Below are positions 11,101 to 21,325 of a DNA stretch of 64,000 nucleotides, one piece after another. How positions within the stretch are numbered: position 1 is the first letter of the stretch; every line of letters begins with the position of its first letter. A model generated the notes under the pieces. It did no database searches. It had not been told where the DNA came from and was given only the letters and a program-made list of their open reading frames with translations. The translations under genes were made by a program, and so were the position numbers. Source of the DNA: Neurospora tetraspora (Eukaryota > Ascomycota > Sordariomycetes > Sordariales > Sordariaceae); the NCBI RefSeq assembly GCF_033439725.1, contig NW_026944387.1, positions 1,178,001 through 1,242,000 on the forward strand, given 5' to 3'.

Positions 11101-14100
11101 GACCACTTTTCATCATGTGGACGGATGAGCTACTGCGCAGATCGAACGCTGGTTGCGGTGTTTACCCCTCTCTTTAGTCTTCAGGGGTACCGTGACCGGT
11201 ATTCCATATCTGCTCCAGAGAGTCTTGATTACCATTGTGACCGGAGACGAGAGGCCGGCTCGGGTGTTTGGACGTTGTGCGTTTCGTTTCACCGGGACGC
11301 AATGATGGTTGCAGTGATGGCGTGCAGGGCTCCATTCTCAGGGGAAACAGTGTCAGCGCTCCCGAGGTGCGTGTGAAAGCTGGGGAAACAGAACGGAACC
11401 CCTGTGTCAAGAAGCCCCTGGGTATTGCCTACCCGTGGACATATCTTGCACTTTGCACATTGTGGCCATGACATTGTGATGTTGACAATTGAACGACTCC
11501 ACGAGGGGCGTCGGCTATGTCAGGTGCCGGAGTTTGTTGAGGCCGGGCATTTCGAGTCGGTAGGTCGGGTCTATGCCTGACCATGAAGCATGGCTTGATA
11601 CGTGGCCACCGTCGCCGGCGAGTTGCAAGATGGATGACGGTGTGGAATGTCTGCCGTTGATTGGGTCGGGATGATCATCTGCTGGACCTGTGCGTTGTCA
11701 ATCCCATCAACTGCCTGGTCTGATGGTCCAAGCCAAACAAGGGATTGTTCAGTGGAGGAGGGGATCCTCAGGATTGGCCGGTCCATGACGGTCTGGGTGG
11801 CGGGACCCTAGACCCGAACCCTAAAGGGCCCCCAAAGTGCTCAGCAAAGCACGGGCCCAACCACTGCCTGACCTCATGCTTTTCTCAACTTGAACCTTTC
11901 CACTTGTCAGTTTGGGCGACGCTGACTCGATCCTCCTCTTCTTCTCTCTCAAACAACCGAGGTGATGGACATCCATGCATCAATTTCTGTCAACGCCTCG
12001 TTTTGGAAATAACGATATTCACAGGTGCAACGCAGTCCAATCGATTGCGCCCATCGCTTGCGGTTACCGGCACGGGCTGGTCTCGCTCGTAACTGGTCTG
12101 GCAGGACTGTCACTGCACCGACTGGCAGGCCATCGGAAAGGGTCTGGCCGTAGACCGCTTTTGGCCAAAGCGTGAGCCCCTCGTCTGTTTCATGTCTGGA
12201 CATCGGGCTCCAGACCCGGCCAATGGCATCCATGGCTTCCAACCAAAGCCCATTGTCCGCCGAACATCTGTCGACCTCTCAACCACTCATCCAGATCCTA
12301 TGGGACTATCCAGGACACGAGACGAGGGCATGGCATGGGCATGGGCATGGGAATATGCAAATCCAGAGCCATTCAAAACGACATGGGCGGAACCAGACGA
12401 GCAGACGACCGAGAACAGACCTTTCGATCCCAAGAACCCAAGAGTGTCCAAGACCGGCGAGACATGGAGGAGGTCGATAGCCCAATGTTGATGACTCGAT
12501 CGACACTCAACATTCAAGCAAGTGCAAGATAGGGATGGACGGCCAAGGTGTGCCTCGCATGGAAACAACGTTTCAACACCAAATTGCTGCCACAAGGGCT
12601 GCAGATATTGGGAGTCACAGACTGAATAATGATAAAGGGTGACACCAGACAATATCTTATTTCACATATCCTCCCTCACCCGTATGGACTGGTCTCCCTT
12701 GTGGTGAAGCACGATATATCAAAAGTATGCAATTTTCACCTTCCCTTGATGCCATGTCACCTACAAATCGGCGTCGATAAAGGTGCATCATCGTCCACCA
12801 CATGTCAGGTCGCTAACATCTCGACTCTTGACCTGATTCAGAGAACCTCATTGGACTACTCACAATTAACCATCCTCAAGTGTTTGTTATTTTGGGGATC
12901 TGTACCACGTCGTCCTGCCTGGAAGCGACATCTTGTCGAAGCCAAAACATCGAACGCGCTACGAACCCCTACAAGTTAAACCCCGTTGAAACCCCTGGCC
13001 CGCTTCGCCTCAGAGTTACCGCTGCATCCAGAGCCATCGAGAGCGAATCAGACAGCGCCGACGTGTGGTACCGGGCGACTGCTCGAACATTGTATCCTCC
13101 CACGCAATTCTGTCAGAGAGAAACCGTCTGCACTCGACTCTACAACCGCGCTGTCCACATTAGCGCGCGACTGTTCCGTTGCAGTCGACCAGAATAAACT
13201 TTTAGTCTTCAGGGTCGGTCAAACGACGTACATATTAATTCAAACAGCGTCCCGCCATCTCCCGGACACAAAGTAAACATCACCACCGCTCTCCAAAGCA
13301 CCAACCAACACCAACACCGCAAGCGTTGACGCCTGCCTTTCCTTTTCAGTCGCATCAACACCCGGGTATCCACAACGACAACCTATAGACAACTCTCCTG
13401 CAGGATCAGGATTTCCACTTAATTATACACATACCGGTTTCTGTCTCCGACGACTCGCCATCAAAGCTAATTTAGTAGTGCTGGTCACTTTTATACAACA
13501 TCAAAACACTCCACCATCTTATCTGACTCGGTCCGAGGCATCCTGATAGCTCCGATCTTCCGTCGCCGGCTCGTGTTCAGACGATCAAAAAGTCAAGCCA
13601 CCTCCCCAGGCCCACCGCCGACACCGACACCAAACCCAACCCAAACTCAACATCAAACTCTTTGGCCTTCAGTGCCTTTTAGGTGAGTCGCATCGCATCA
13701 CGGGCCGCAGCCAGCCGGGACTCCCTTTCTCCGAGGCATTTCCAGCACTTCTGAACAGCCGACGGCGTTGTCCGCTCACAAGTGCCCTGAATCTTGCCTT
13801 CGAGACGGCTGTCTTGGGTGATTGGTTGCATTAACAAGACTGACCAGCCAGACAGGGATCTCCAGCGCCCAGGTTCGCCCCCGGCCACTGCCAACCCACA
13901 CCCGTCAACTTGTGCAGCATTCCAGCCAGGGCCGCTCACGCCTGGAACCACGCTGATCGCTGATCTCACCCCCCTCTCGGCCCATTCTTGACACCCCTAC
14001 ACCCCCACTGCGACTGCGTCCGATTCAGTGGGCCACCTCACTCTCCACTGTTGAGAATCACGGCACCAGCTCACGCAACCCCTTGTTGTTGCCGGTACCG

Positions 14101-14609
14101 CACCCCCTGTCCACCTGTCCTTCCAGGTTCACCACGCACCCTTCACCACCTGGAACGCCTGCTCAGCCTCGTGTACTTTCTCTTTTTGCACGTCACCTTC
14201 TGACGAACAGCCACTGAGACACGCAGCAAAAAGTGGAAAAGCCCAAGGTCCAGAAAGCCCACTCAGAAGCCTCCAGCAGTGACCCATCGCTACCTGACCC
14301 TACTATTTACTAGGCTCAAATACCCCAACTTTTTCTCCCTTTTTCATACATAGTGCCTCATTCCGCCCGCATGAGCTTCGCCGCACGTCAACTTCACCTC
14401 GTGTAAGACTTGGCCGGCTGTCCCACACCCTTTTTCCATTTCTTGTTATATCATCACCAGGGTGACCGTCCTCGTCGACATTCCCTACTACAACATCTCT
14501 TGTTGACATTTCGTCATCAGCGTTTTTTTAAAAATTTTCTGTTGTTGCCTTTTGCATCACTCACATCCTTCTCAACTCACATCAACACATACACACAACA
14601 CATATCACA
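8101..14609. other. Long intergenic region without supported gene
   Basis: About 6.5 kb with only short, mutually overlapping frames and no domain, RNA gene or clear transposon. The last 1.3 kb before the cyclin gene is rich in C/T and short C/A runs, which suits a long promoter and 5' leader. A 12-bp inverted repeat (8954-8965 with 9148-9159) was noted but lacks transposon hallmarks. Confidence 0.45.
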
Positions 14610-15791
14610 ATGGGCCTACTATCAACAACGAGCATGAGCCTCACTGAGCTCAATGCAAAGGCTCTCGACAACTTTGTCTACAGCAAGGTCGACAGGGAAA
14701 TGATCAGGTTTTTGGCTACCGCCGCCAGCGAAGTTATCCAATGCGATCCCACCATGATGCCATCACCAACAGTCGAGGCCTCTTCAGGAAGGGAACAGCA
14801 ACCTACCGCGCCACCAAAGGTTGTCAAGTGTGAAGATGGCGGACTACCTACCCTCGAGGCCTTCATCAGCCAGCTTGTCGTCAGCTCCAACGTCCAGGTC
14901 CCCACTCTCATGTCGACTCTGGTCTACCTCAGACGTCTAAAGTCCCGCCTTCAACCCAACGCCAAGGGCCTCCGTTGCACCACCCACCGCATCTTCCTCG
15001 CTGCTCTCATCTTGGCCGCCAAGTACCTCAACGACAGCAGTCCCAAGAACAAGCACTGGGCCAGCTACACCAACATGTCGAGCTCCGCCTACAACTTTGG
15101 CTTCAGCCGCACCGAGGTCAACCTGATGGAGAAGCAGCTCCTCTGCCTTTTGGATTGGGAATTGCGCATCACCGAGGAGGATCTCTACCGCGAACTGGAC
15201 TACTTCCTGGCCCCCATCCGCCGTGACATCGAGGTCCGGCACGCCCGTCGCATGCGCGAGAAGGCCGAGAAGCGCCAGCGCCAGTTGGAGGAGGAGGCCT
15301 GGGTCCAGGTTGCCGCCGCCGCCGCCGCTACCCAGCACGTCCAGCAGCAGCAACAGCAACAGCCTACTTACATCTCTCCTCCCTCATCCCGTGGCAGCTC
15401 CCGCTCGCGCGGCGGTTACGCCTCTCGCGACACCTCGCCACCCGGTCTTTCCAGCTCCGCATCTTCCTACACCAGCTCCACCAACGGCAGCCGCTCGACG
15501 ACTCCCGACAGCGAACTGGACCTTCCTCACTCTTACGTTGCCATCAACGGCGACGATTACTACCAATCTGCTACTATCCCGCCTTGCGTTCCGGAGAAGG
15601 ATGCCGCGGCCGTGTATTTCAGCAACACGCGCGGCGCCGTCTCCTCCGCTGCCGGCAACAAGCGCGGTGTTCTCCCCTACGAGATCACTGCTGAGGACCT
15701 CGAGGATGGCAGCAGGGTGAAGCGCATGCGCGGCATGTTTGGGCGCGTGTTTGGCGCTAACGCTGATCGGAATGGTATTCCGGTCAGGTAA
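14610..15791 (+). CDS. Pho85-type (PCL1/2-like) G1 cyclin
   Basis: This is a regulatory cyclin expected to partner a Pho85-type CDK in the control of G1 entry, polarity or glycogen metabolism. It is a single exon of 393 aa. The cyclin box lies at about residues 70-200: a VPTLMSTLVYLRRL helix, then RIFLAALILAAKYLNDSSPKN, then the subfamily-typical GFSRTEVNLMEKQLLCLLDWELRI block. An Ala run and a Gln-rich stretch follow at about 235-255, then a long Ser/Thr-rich tail with RSTTPDSE, a plausible CDK target. The ATG at 14610 has a good context (CACAATGG); a second in-frame ATG at 14634 (MSLTELNAKAL) is also plausible. A PCL6/7 or Pho80 assignment fits less well because of the NMS...GFSRTEVN signature. 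The family comes from motif recognition, not a search. Confidence 0.88.
   Translation: MGLLSTTSMSLTELNAKALDNFVYSKVDREMIRFLATAASEVIQCDPTMMPSPTVEASSGREQQPTAPPKVVKCEDGGLPTLEAFISQLVVSSNVQVPTLMSTLVYLRRLKSRLQPNAKGLRCTTHRIFLAALILAAKYLNDSSPKNKHWASYTNMSSSAYNFGFSRTEVNLMEKQLLCLLDWELRITEEDLYRELDYFLAPIRRDIEVRHARRMREKAEKRQRQLEEEAWVQVAAAAAATQHVQQQQQQQPTYISPPSSRGSSRSRGGYASRDTSPPGLSSSASSYTSSTNGSRSTTPDSELDLPHSYVAINGDDYYQSATIPPCVPEKDAAAVYFSNTRGAVSSAAGNKRGVLPYEITAEDLEDGSRVKRMRGMFGRVFGANADRNGIPVR
15325..15362 (+). repeat. CAG/CAA polyglutamine tract in the cyclin gene
   Basis: A run of CAG and CAA codons follows a run of GCC codons inside the cyclin reading frame, encoding Ala5-6 then a short spacer and about seven glutamines. 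It is likely length-variable between strains. Confidence 0.7.
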
Positions 15792-16013
15792 TTCGACCTG
15801 TTGGACTGACAAGGTCATGTTTTTTGCTTTTTGTTTCCTGTTTGTCTCATCACTCGTCACTACCTTATGCATTGCATCGAAATGCATTGACTGCATTCAT
15901 ATCGGCGTTTTTTTACTCTTTGGGAAAGGGTGGTTTTGGTTTTTTGCTTTAGACCTTTTTCACACCAAAAAGCGAGGTGTTCACTGGCTGGCGAAGTTCT
16001 ACATCAGCATCAT

Positions 16014-16015
16014 TG

Positions 16016-16049
<34 letters not shown>
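16014..16049. repeat. (CAT)n microsatellite
   Basis: An uninterrupted run of ATC/CAT triplets, roughly a dozen units, lies in the 3' flank of the cyclin gene. It is followed within 60 bp by a long poly-T run. Confidence 0.85.
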
Positions 16050-16051
<2 letters not shown>

Positions 16052-17230
16052 CAGCATTTTCATACAGGGGTGGTTGGTGGTTGTTTGTATCGATCTTTTT
16101 TTTTTTTTTTTTTTTTTGTATTGTTGGGCATATACTACTGTCATCTCTCTCCTACTAATGATGGGAACGAATGGGTTGGAAGGTCATTATCGGGATACAT
16201 ATGGATGGTTGGGTTATATGATGGGAATATTGTGTGATGATGGACGATGAAGGGAAAGGAATGGGTCTTCTGGCATCAAGAAACTGCCGGAATATTTTAC
16301 TACATGAACAAACCAAACAAACAAATGGAAATAACGTTCACACTTGCTACCCTTCTTCTTTGGGTAGCAAGGTGATGATTCAAGCAATCACTTCTCTGAC
16401 TCTTTTGCAACATGCCATGACTTGTGAATGATTGATTGATCAACTACTCTCTTGAGCACGCAATGCGGTAATACCTTCAACACCTCGGCGCAGCTTTTTT
16501 CTTCTAAGCACGTGGCCGTGTTCTCGACACGAAAACCGCATAAAGTTCTCGCGCAGAACAAGGGAGGTCCTTGGGTGATCACGGTGGTTCACGGTGGTTC
16601 TGGCGAATCCATCCGATCCGTTACGAAGCTCCATAGAAGCTGTGGAGCCCTCGTGTAGGATGGAGCACATGCAACTGCAGGAACAGCAATGTTGGGGATG
16701 GAAGTTCGGACGGAAAAGGGATGCGATGCAGTGCAGTGGGAATGTGGAAAGGGAATGCTAATGCGGAATGCGCATCCGTTCCTGATCGTCGAGGTCAGGT
16801 ACGGAGATACTTACGCGGTACGTATCCCTACGGATGTTGGAATTCACGGCGAGTCGGGGAGATGCTACGCACGTGGATGGGACGGGACGAAATGGATGCC
16901 GTTCGTGTGGTTATTTTTTGTGGATAATATCCGGTGATGAACTCGCAAGGCAGATATGCGCACCGTCTGTAGGCACCTAGTTCTAGTCCAGAGGATCGAT
17001 CATCGACGATGCTCTAGGCAGATTATCCATTTTAGGCTGCAAGTCTTTTTTCACATATGGTTCTGGCAATGTTTTCGGGATCATTGAAAGTCACTTTTGT
17101 TCACAATTGTCAGGCGGCCGCGTGTTCATATGCCAATATACACGACGATACACTATCCTCTCTAATCAACTTCTTTGGTCCATCGACTATATCGCCCTAT
17201 GACTGCGCGCATCCGCAGTACATACGCCGT

Positions 17231-17256
17231 ATCATGTCATGTCATGTCATGTCATA
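17231..17256. repeat. (ATGTC)n pentanucleotide repeat
   Basis: Four to five units of ATGTC appear in tandem, the last one degraded to ATATC. Confidence 0.8.
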
Positions 17257-17686
17257 TCGCAATTGATAATAAGCCTAATTTCCCAGAGTCAGACTGGCCC
17301 ATACCACCCCCAATAGACAACACCTAGCAGCCAGCCCTACCCGCATCCGACATCTAAGCCATCAAAGCCCACGTGCTTTCATTAAACAAATGCACATTCG
17401 ATATTGTACATACGCAGGCACAGGTATAGGGTGCATCCCGTTACAGTACCGTTACCGTAGGTTAACTTCCAATCTCCTTCATCTTGTTGTTCATCCTGTT
17501 CATTCTGTCAATTAGTGACTCACGACATTTGCAACAATTTCAACACTTTTTCATCTCCCGCTGTTCCCGACTTCTCGACCTCCCGGGGCGCTCAAGGCAC
17601 AATTTCCACGGCACCACAGGCGACAAAGCCACAATGAAGGAAACCACACAAGCCATTGCGCCAAGCGGGCGGGACGGGATCTCATG

Positions 17687-17710
17687 ACTGACCGACTGAC
17701 TGACTGACTG
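17687..17710. repeat. (GACT)n tetranucleotide repeat
   Basis: About five GACT/GACC units lie in tandem, ending in GGCTGATGAC. Confidence 0.75.
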
Positions 17711-18679
17711 GCTGATGACAGATCATCCGAACTGGATTCGCGTACGCGTCCACAATTCCGCGGAAAAGGGATAAAGGGAAAAGGGAGGAAACACGCGTTC
17801 ATCTCCCCATCACGAAAAGTAGAAGGCGAATCTCGAATCTCGAATCTCGAAATCTCGGTGTCCCGACCTTGCCGTGGGATGGGATTCTTGGATTCTTGGC
17901 ACAAAGTCGATTGAGGCGGAGCGCAGAGGGAGCCCACTAAAGGCCTTATCGCGGCCGTTTAGCGTCGGCCGATAAGCTTACCTAGTGCTGTACCCCGCCT
18001 CGAGCCCGCTAAGGAGGTCCCGTCCCCGCCGCGCTGGCTCGCTCGCTGGTCCCCGCTCCCCGCCCGCTCTTCGCCGAGTCCGCCAGGTACAGTACATACC
18101 TTAACGGCCGGGCCACCCCGGACGGTCGTCGCACACTGGCCCGCTCCGGTTGATCGGTGGTCGGCGGTCGGGTCTCACGATAGCCGATGCCGGTGCCGGT
18201 GCCGCTAAGTCCGGGGTTTCGATGCCCCAGACCCTGCCGAGCATGCCAATTCTGGCCGGGTCTGTTCGGTCGGCCAGGCCGGGGTCTTGGGACTCTTGGC
18301 TGTGAGGCGCATTAGCTTATCCCCGGGCGATCCCCGGCACCCCCCGGTCCCCGCGGGGCTAGGCCATCAAGGTTCCCCGTTTAGCCGTTAGGAGGTGGCA
18401 TTGCGAAATCGGCTCGCGGGGGTAGTGGACACGGTGAGTCCGGGGTCTCGTCGGGCGGTCTCGGCCTAGACTGCCGTGGCCATGGTATGCATTTCCTTGT
18501 TTGCGGTGATGACAAGGTGGGAAATTGTTTTATGCGACGGTCGACGGAGTGGAATTGTGCATCTCCGTGACTCGTGTGTTTTCCTCTACGGAATAGCGCC
18601 GACGTTGGATGTTCACATTGCGAGCTTTGCGCGTTTGTTGGTCCTACTGGTAGGATTGTGCATATCAAGTTCCTTCTGG

Positions 18680-19001
18680 ATTTCCCACCCTCAAACGCCT
18701 TGACAGTTGCCAAGACTTCCCGAGAATTGAGCTGACCACAACTTTTGACAAACGGACCATCGAAACGAAAGACGAAAATTAAGAAACTCAATTATATCAT
18801 CAGAAAGAGTGCTCTCTTGATAGTTTCAAGCATGCTGATGTCGAATCTACAATCATTTTTTCTTCACCTCCTCATTTGGTGGAAATATGGGCAAATGAAG
18901 TCTTGTTCTTTTCGTTTCGATGGTCCGTTTGCCAAAAAGTTGTCGTCAGCTCAATTCTCGGGAAGTCTTGGCAACTGTCAAGGCGTTTGAGGGTGGGAAA
19001 T
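18680..19001. mobile_element. 318-bp long-TIR MITE, copy 1, with AT target duplication
   Basis: The element runs 18682-18999 from TTCCCACCCTC to GAGGGTGGGAA and is exactly 318 bp. Its terminal inverted repeats match over about 75 bp and weaken over a further 25. It is flanked on each side by AT (18680-18681 and 19000-19001). It encodes nothing recognisable; open frames inside come from the inverted repeats. A second copy of the same length at 42688-43005 is about 95 percent identical by eye. Differences are a mix of transitions, transversions and single-base indels, not only C-to-T changes. Confidence 0.88.
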
Positions 19002-21325
19002 ACTCGGAACGGGAGGTTGGAGTTTCGTCGGAAAGTTGGTCGCCGGCCGCAGATGAGGGCCCAGCTTCAGCCCTCTACAAGTAACACCAACCCAACCGAC
19101 CGCATTTACCAGCCAGCCGGGTGGGCGTTGGCTGCAAGCTGGTTAGTTGCCTTTACCAACCTCCTGGAAAATCCATGAGTAAATGAGTTGGAGATTGTTA
19201 GTGATCGTTTTTTTGATAATGTTGGATCCATCTGGCTAAGTACCTATTGGTCCCTCCATTGAAAGTTTCCACGTCAACTCCAGTCCGATGGTCAACTGGT
19301 GATGTTGTCACTTGTTCCTTCGACAGCTGACTAGGTAGCTACTCTCTCTACTGAACGAACGGATGACACTATCTATTCATCTTGACTGAGCCACGCTGCG
19401 ATATCACCACTCCCGCGTCTTTAAAACTGCACTTTGAAGCAAGCGCCCCAAAAGATTTTCCATGGTGAGTTGGCAGTTGTTGGTCACCACTCTGTCGAAT
19501 GCTGTACATATGCACCGCTCGTTTGCTTCATCTTGTCATATGTAGGAAACCCGGTTGGTGACCCGTCAGTCCGTCAATACAATTGTTGGTTGCAAACGGG
19601 CGAGTACAGTATTGGTTCAATCATGTCATGAATGGATGGATGGCTGGTTGGGGACGAGGCTGAGAATTGGCAATTTCCCGATTGGCATAAGCTTGACCAT
19701 TGCCATGATGCTCGCCCCTTGGTACCTCGTGTGTACGTGTACCTGGCGGAAATGCCATCTTGCGGCTCAGTGTCCTTCCTCGTACCCCCACCGTGGCCGT
19801 GGTATATGTTCCATGGAATTGGAAGCTTTTGTCCGATACCAAATTGCCAATGTGCACTATTCGTATACATCGTAGTACCCTGAAGTCGTAACGCCGTACG
19901 TGTATCAAGGAGTCAGTGAGTGGGTGGAATCGGAGCCATCGGTTCGCTTGCTTGACCAAGATGAGAAAAGCTCCTTATAGAATCAAGAGTGTAGTAATCC
20001 GATGGGTACGGTAAGGCAGCCTCACGTCAGTCGGCCGCTTTTCCCGTCCCTCGTTTCGCTGCTCGTGTATCGTCCATCCTTTCCACGTATTCCCGTACCC
20101 GCTACGACGCTGTCATTTCCCATACTTCTTATCAATCTCGCACCCGCATCCGCATCCGCATGTGTGCTCGTGAATGCGGCGTGGGCGTGCGCGGCGCCGC
20201 TTTGATATCGTAAAAAGGTTATGTTGGGGGCTGAGCACCTTGTCTTGTTGTCTGTTGTTCCTTTTGGGGACCAAACCGCTCTCGGTCCTTGATTCTTTTG
20301 AGTTTCCAAGGAACCCCGGATTTTCACGGTTCCTCCTGCAGGGCGCTGCGCTAGCTGAGTGACATGACGACGACGAACGACGCTGACATTGCTGCCACTG
20401 CTGCCCTGTCAAGCGGGAAGCCCCCCAGCTGTGCTGCTACCTTGAAATGTGCTGATGGGGTTGAGAGCAAGGCCAACTTGCATTCCCGTCTTCATTTCAG
20501 CGAAGCATGGATTTTTTTTCGCCCGCTCATGTCGCCGTCAAGCCAACGCCGACACAACACCTAGGTAGCGTTCCAACAACCTTCCAAAGACAGGTAGCTC
20601 CCGGTACATTGGGGATTTGTCTCCATGCGTTTGTCAATAGCTTCACCCGGGTTCTCAAGGCTCATCATCAGGCACTTCCTCCCCGAAGAAGACCAAAATG
20701 GCCTTTCACGAATTACCAATTCGCCCACCATCAATATCATATCATGTCCCCGGGCCCGGGGAGGCTATGCTATGACTGCGACGCAAATCTCCCGGCCGGG
20801 CGCCGATTGGCTCGGTCCAGAGGCTGGGTTAGGTTGGTGACATGACCATCGCCGCTATGTGTTACCACCACCGGTAGATGCTATGCAATGATGCGGGTAA
20901 TGATTGGGACAAAAGAGGATGGCTCTGCCCTGTTCAAATCAAAGGCAGAACAGAAGGCTTTCCGACGATAACCATCGATTGCGCTCAACCGGACCAAATG
21001 CCCGCAACGAGCATGATTCCCGTCCTCCTTCCTCTTGTTTCTCAAATCCGCTTGTGATTCTCACAACACGTCGACGATCAGATCACAAAATAGATCGCTT
21101 TATAATGTAAACCTTTGTAGTCGTATTTTTCGTTTCCCGTGCCTTTACCCTATTTCTCTCCAAAATCCATGTGTTCAAATACCCACACGAACCGGCGGGC
21201 AACGCCATGGCATCCCGCCAGTGTATTGTTCCCCAAGACAACGAGACACCAAGCCTCTGTCCCTTAATTCACCAGTCCCTATACCAAGAACCTCTTCCCA
21301 AAATAATCAATCATGCTGCCCCTCA
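19002..21325. other. Intergenic region without supported gene
   Basis: Only short overlapping frames are seen. A short CATCCG/CACCCG-type repeat occurs near 20140-20162. The right part is the 3' flank of the minus-strand transcription factor gene. Confidence 0.5.

Larger units (their letters stand above)
15792..18679. other. Intergenic region with microsatellites and a GC-rich block
   Basis: No gene is supported here. The region contains a CAT/ATC microsatellite at about 16014-16049, a 20-plus T run at about 16097-16118, an ATGTC pentanucleotide repeat at 17231-17256, a GACT repeat at about 17687-17710, a TCGAA/TCTCGAA repeat at about 17827-17852 and a strongly GC-rich block at about 17940-18480. 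Confidence 0.55.

Noticed and set aside
18381-18791. Frames encoding MSFLIFVFRFDGPF, also present at 42315-42797
   Set aside because: The shared peptide is only the translated MITE inverted repeat, not a real protein family.
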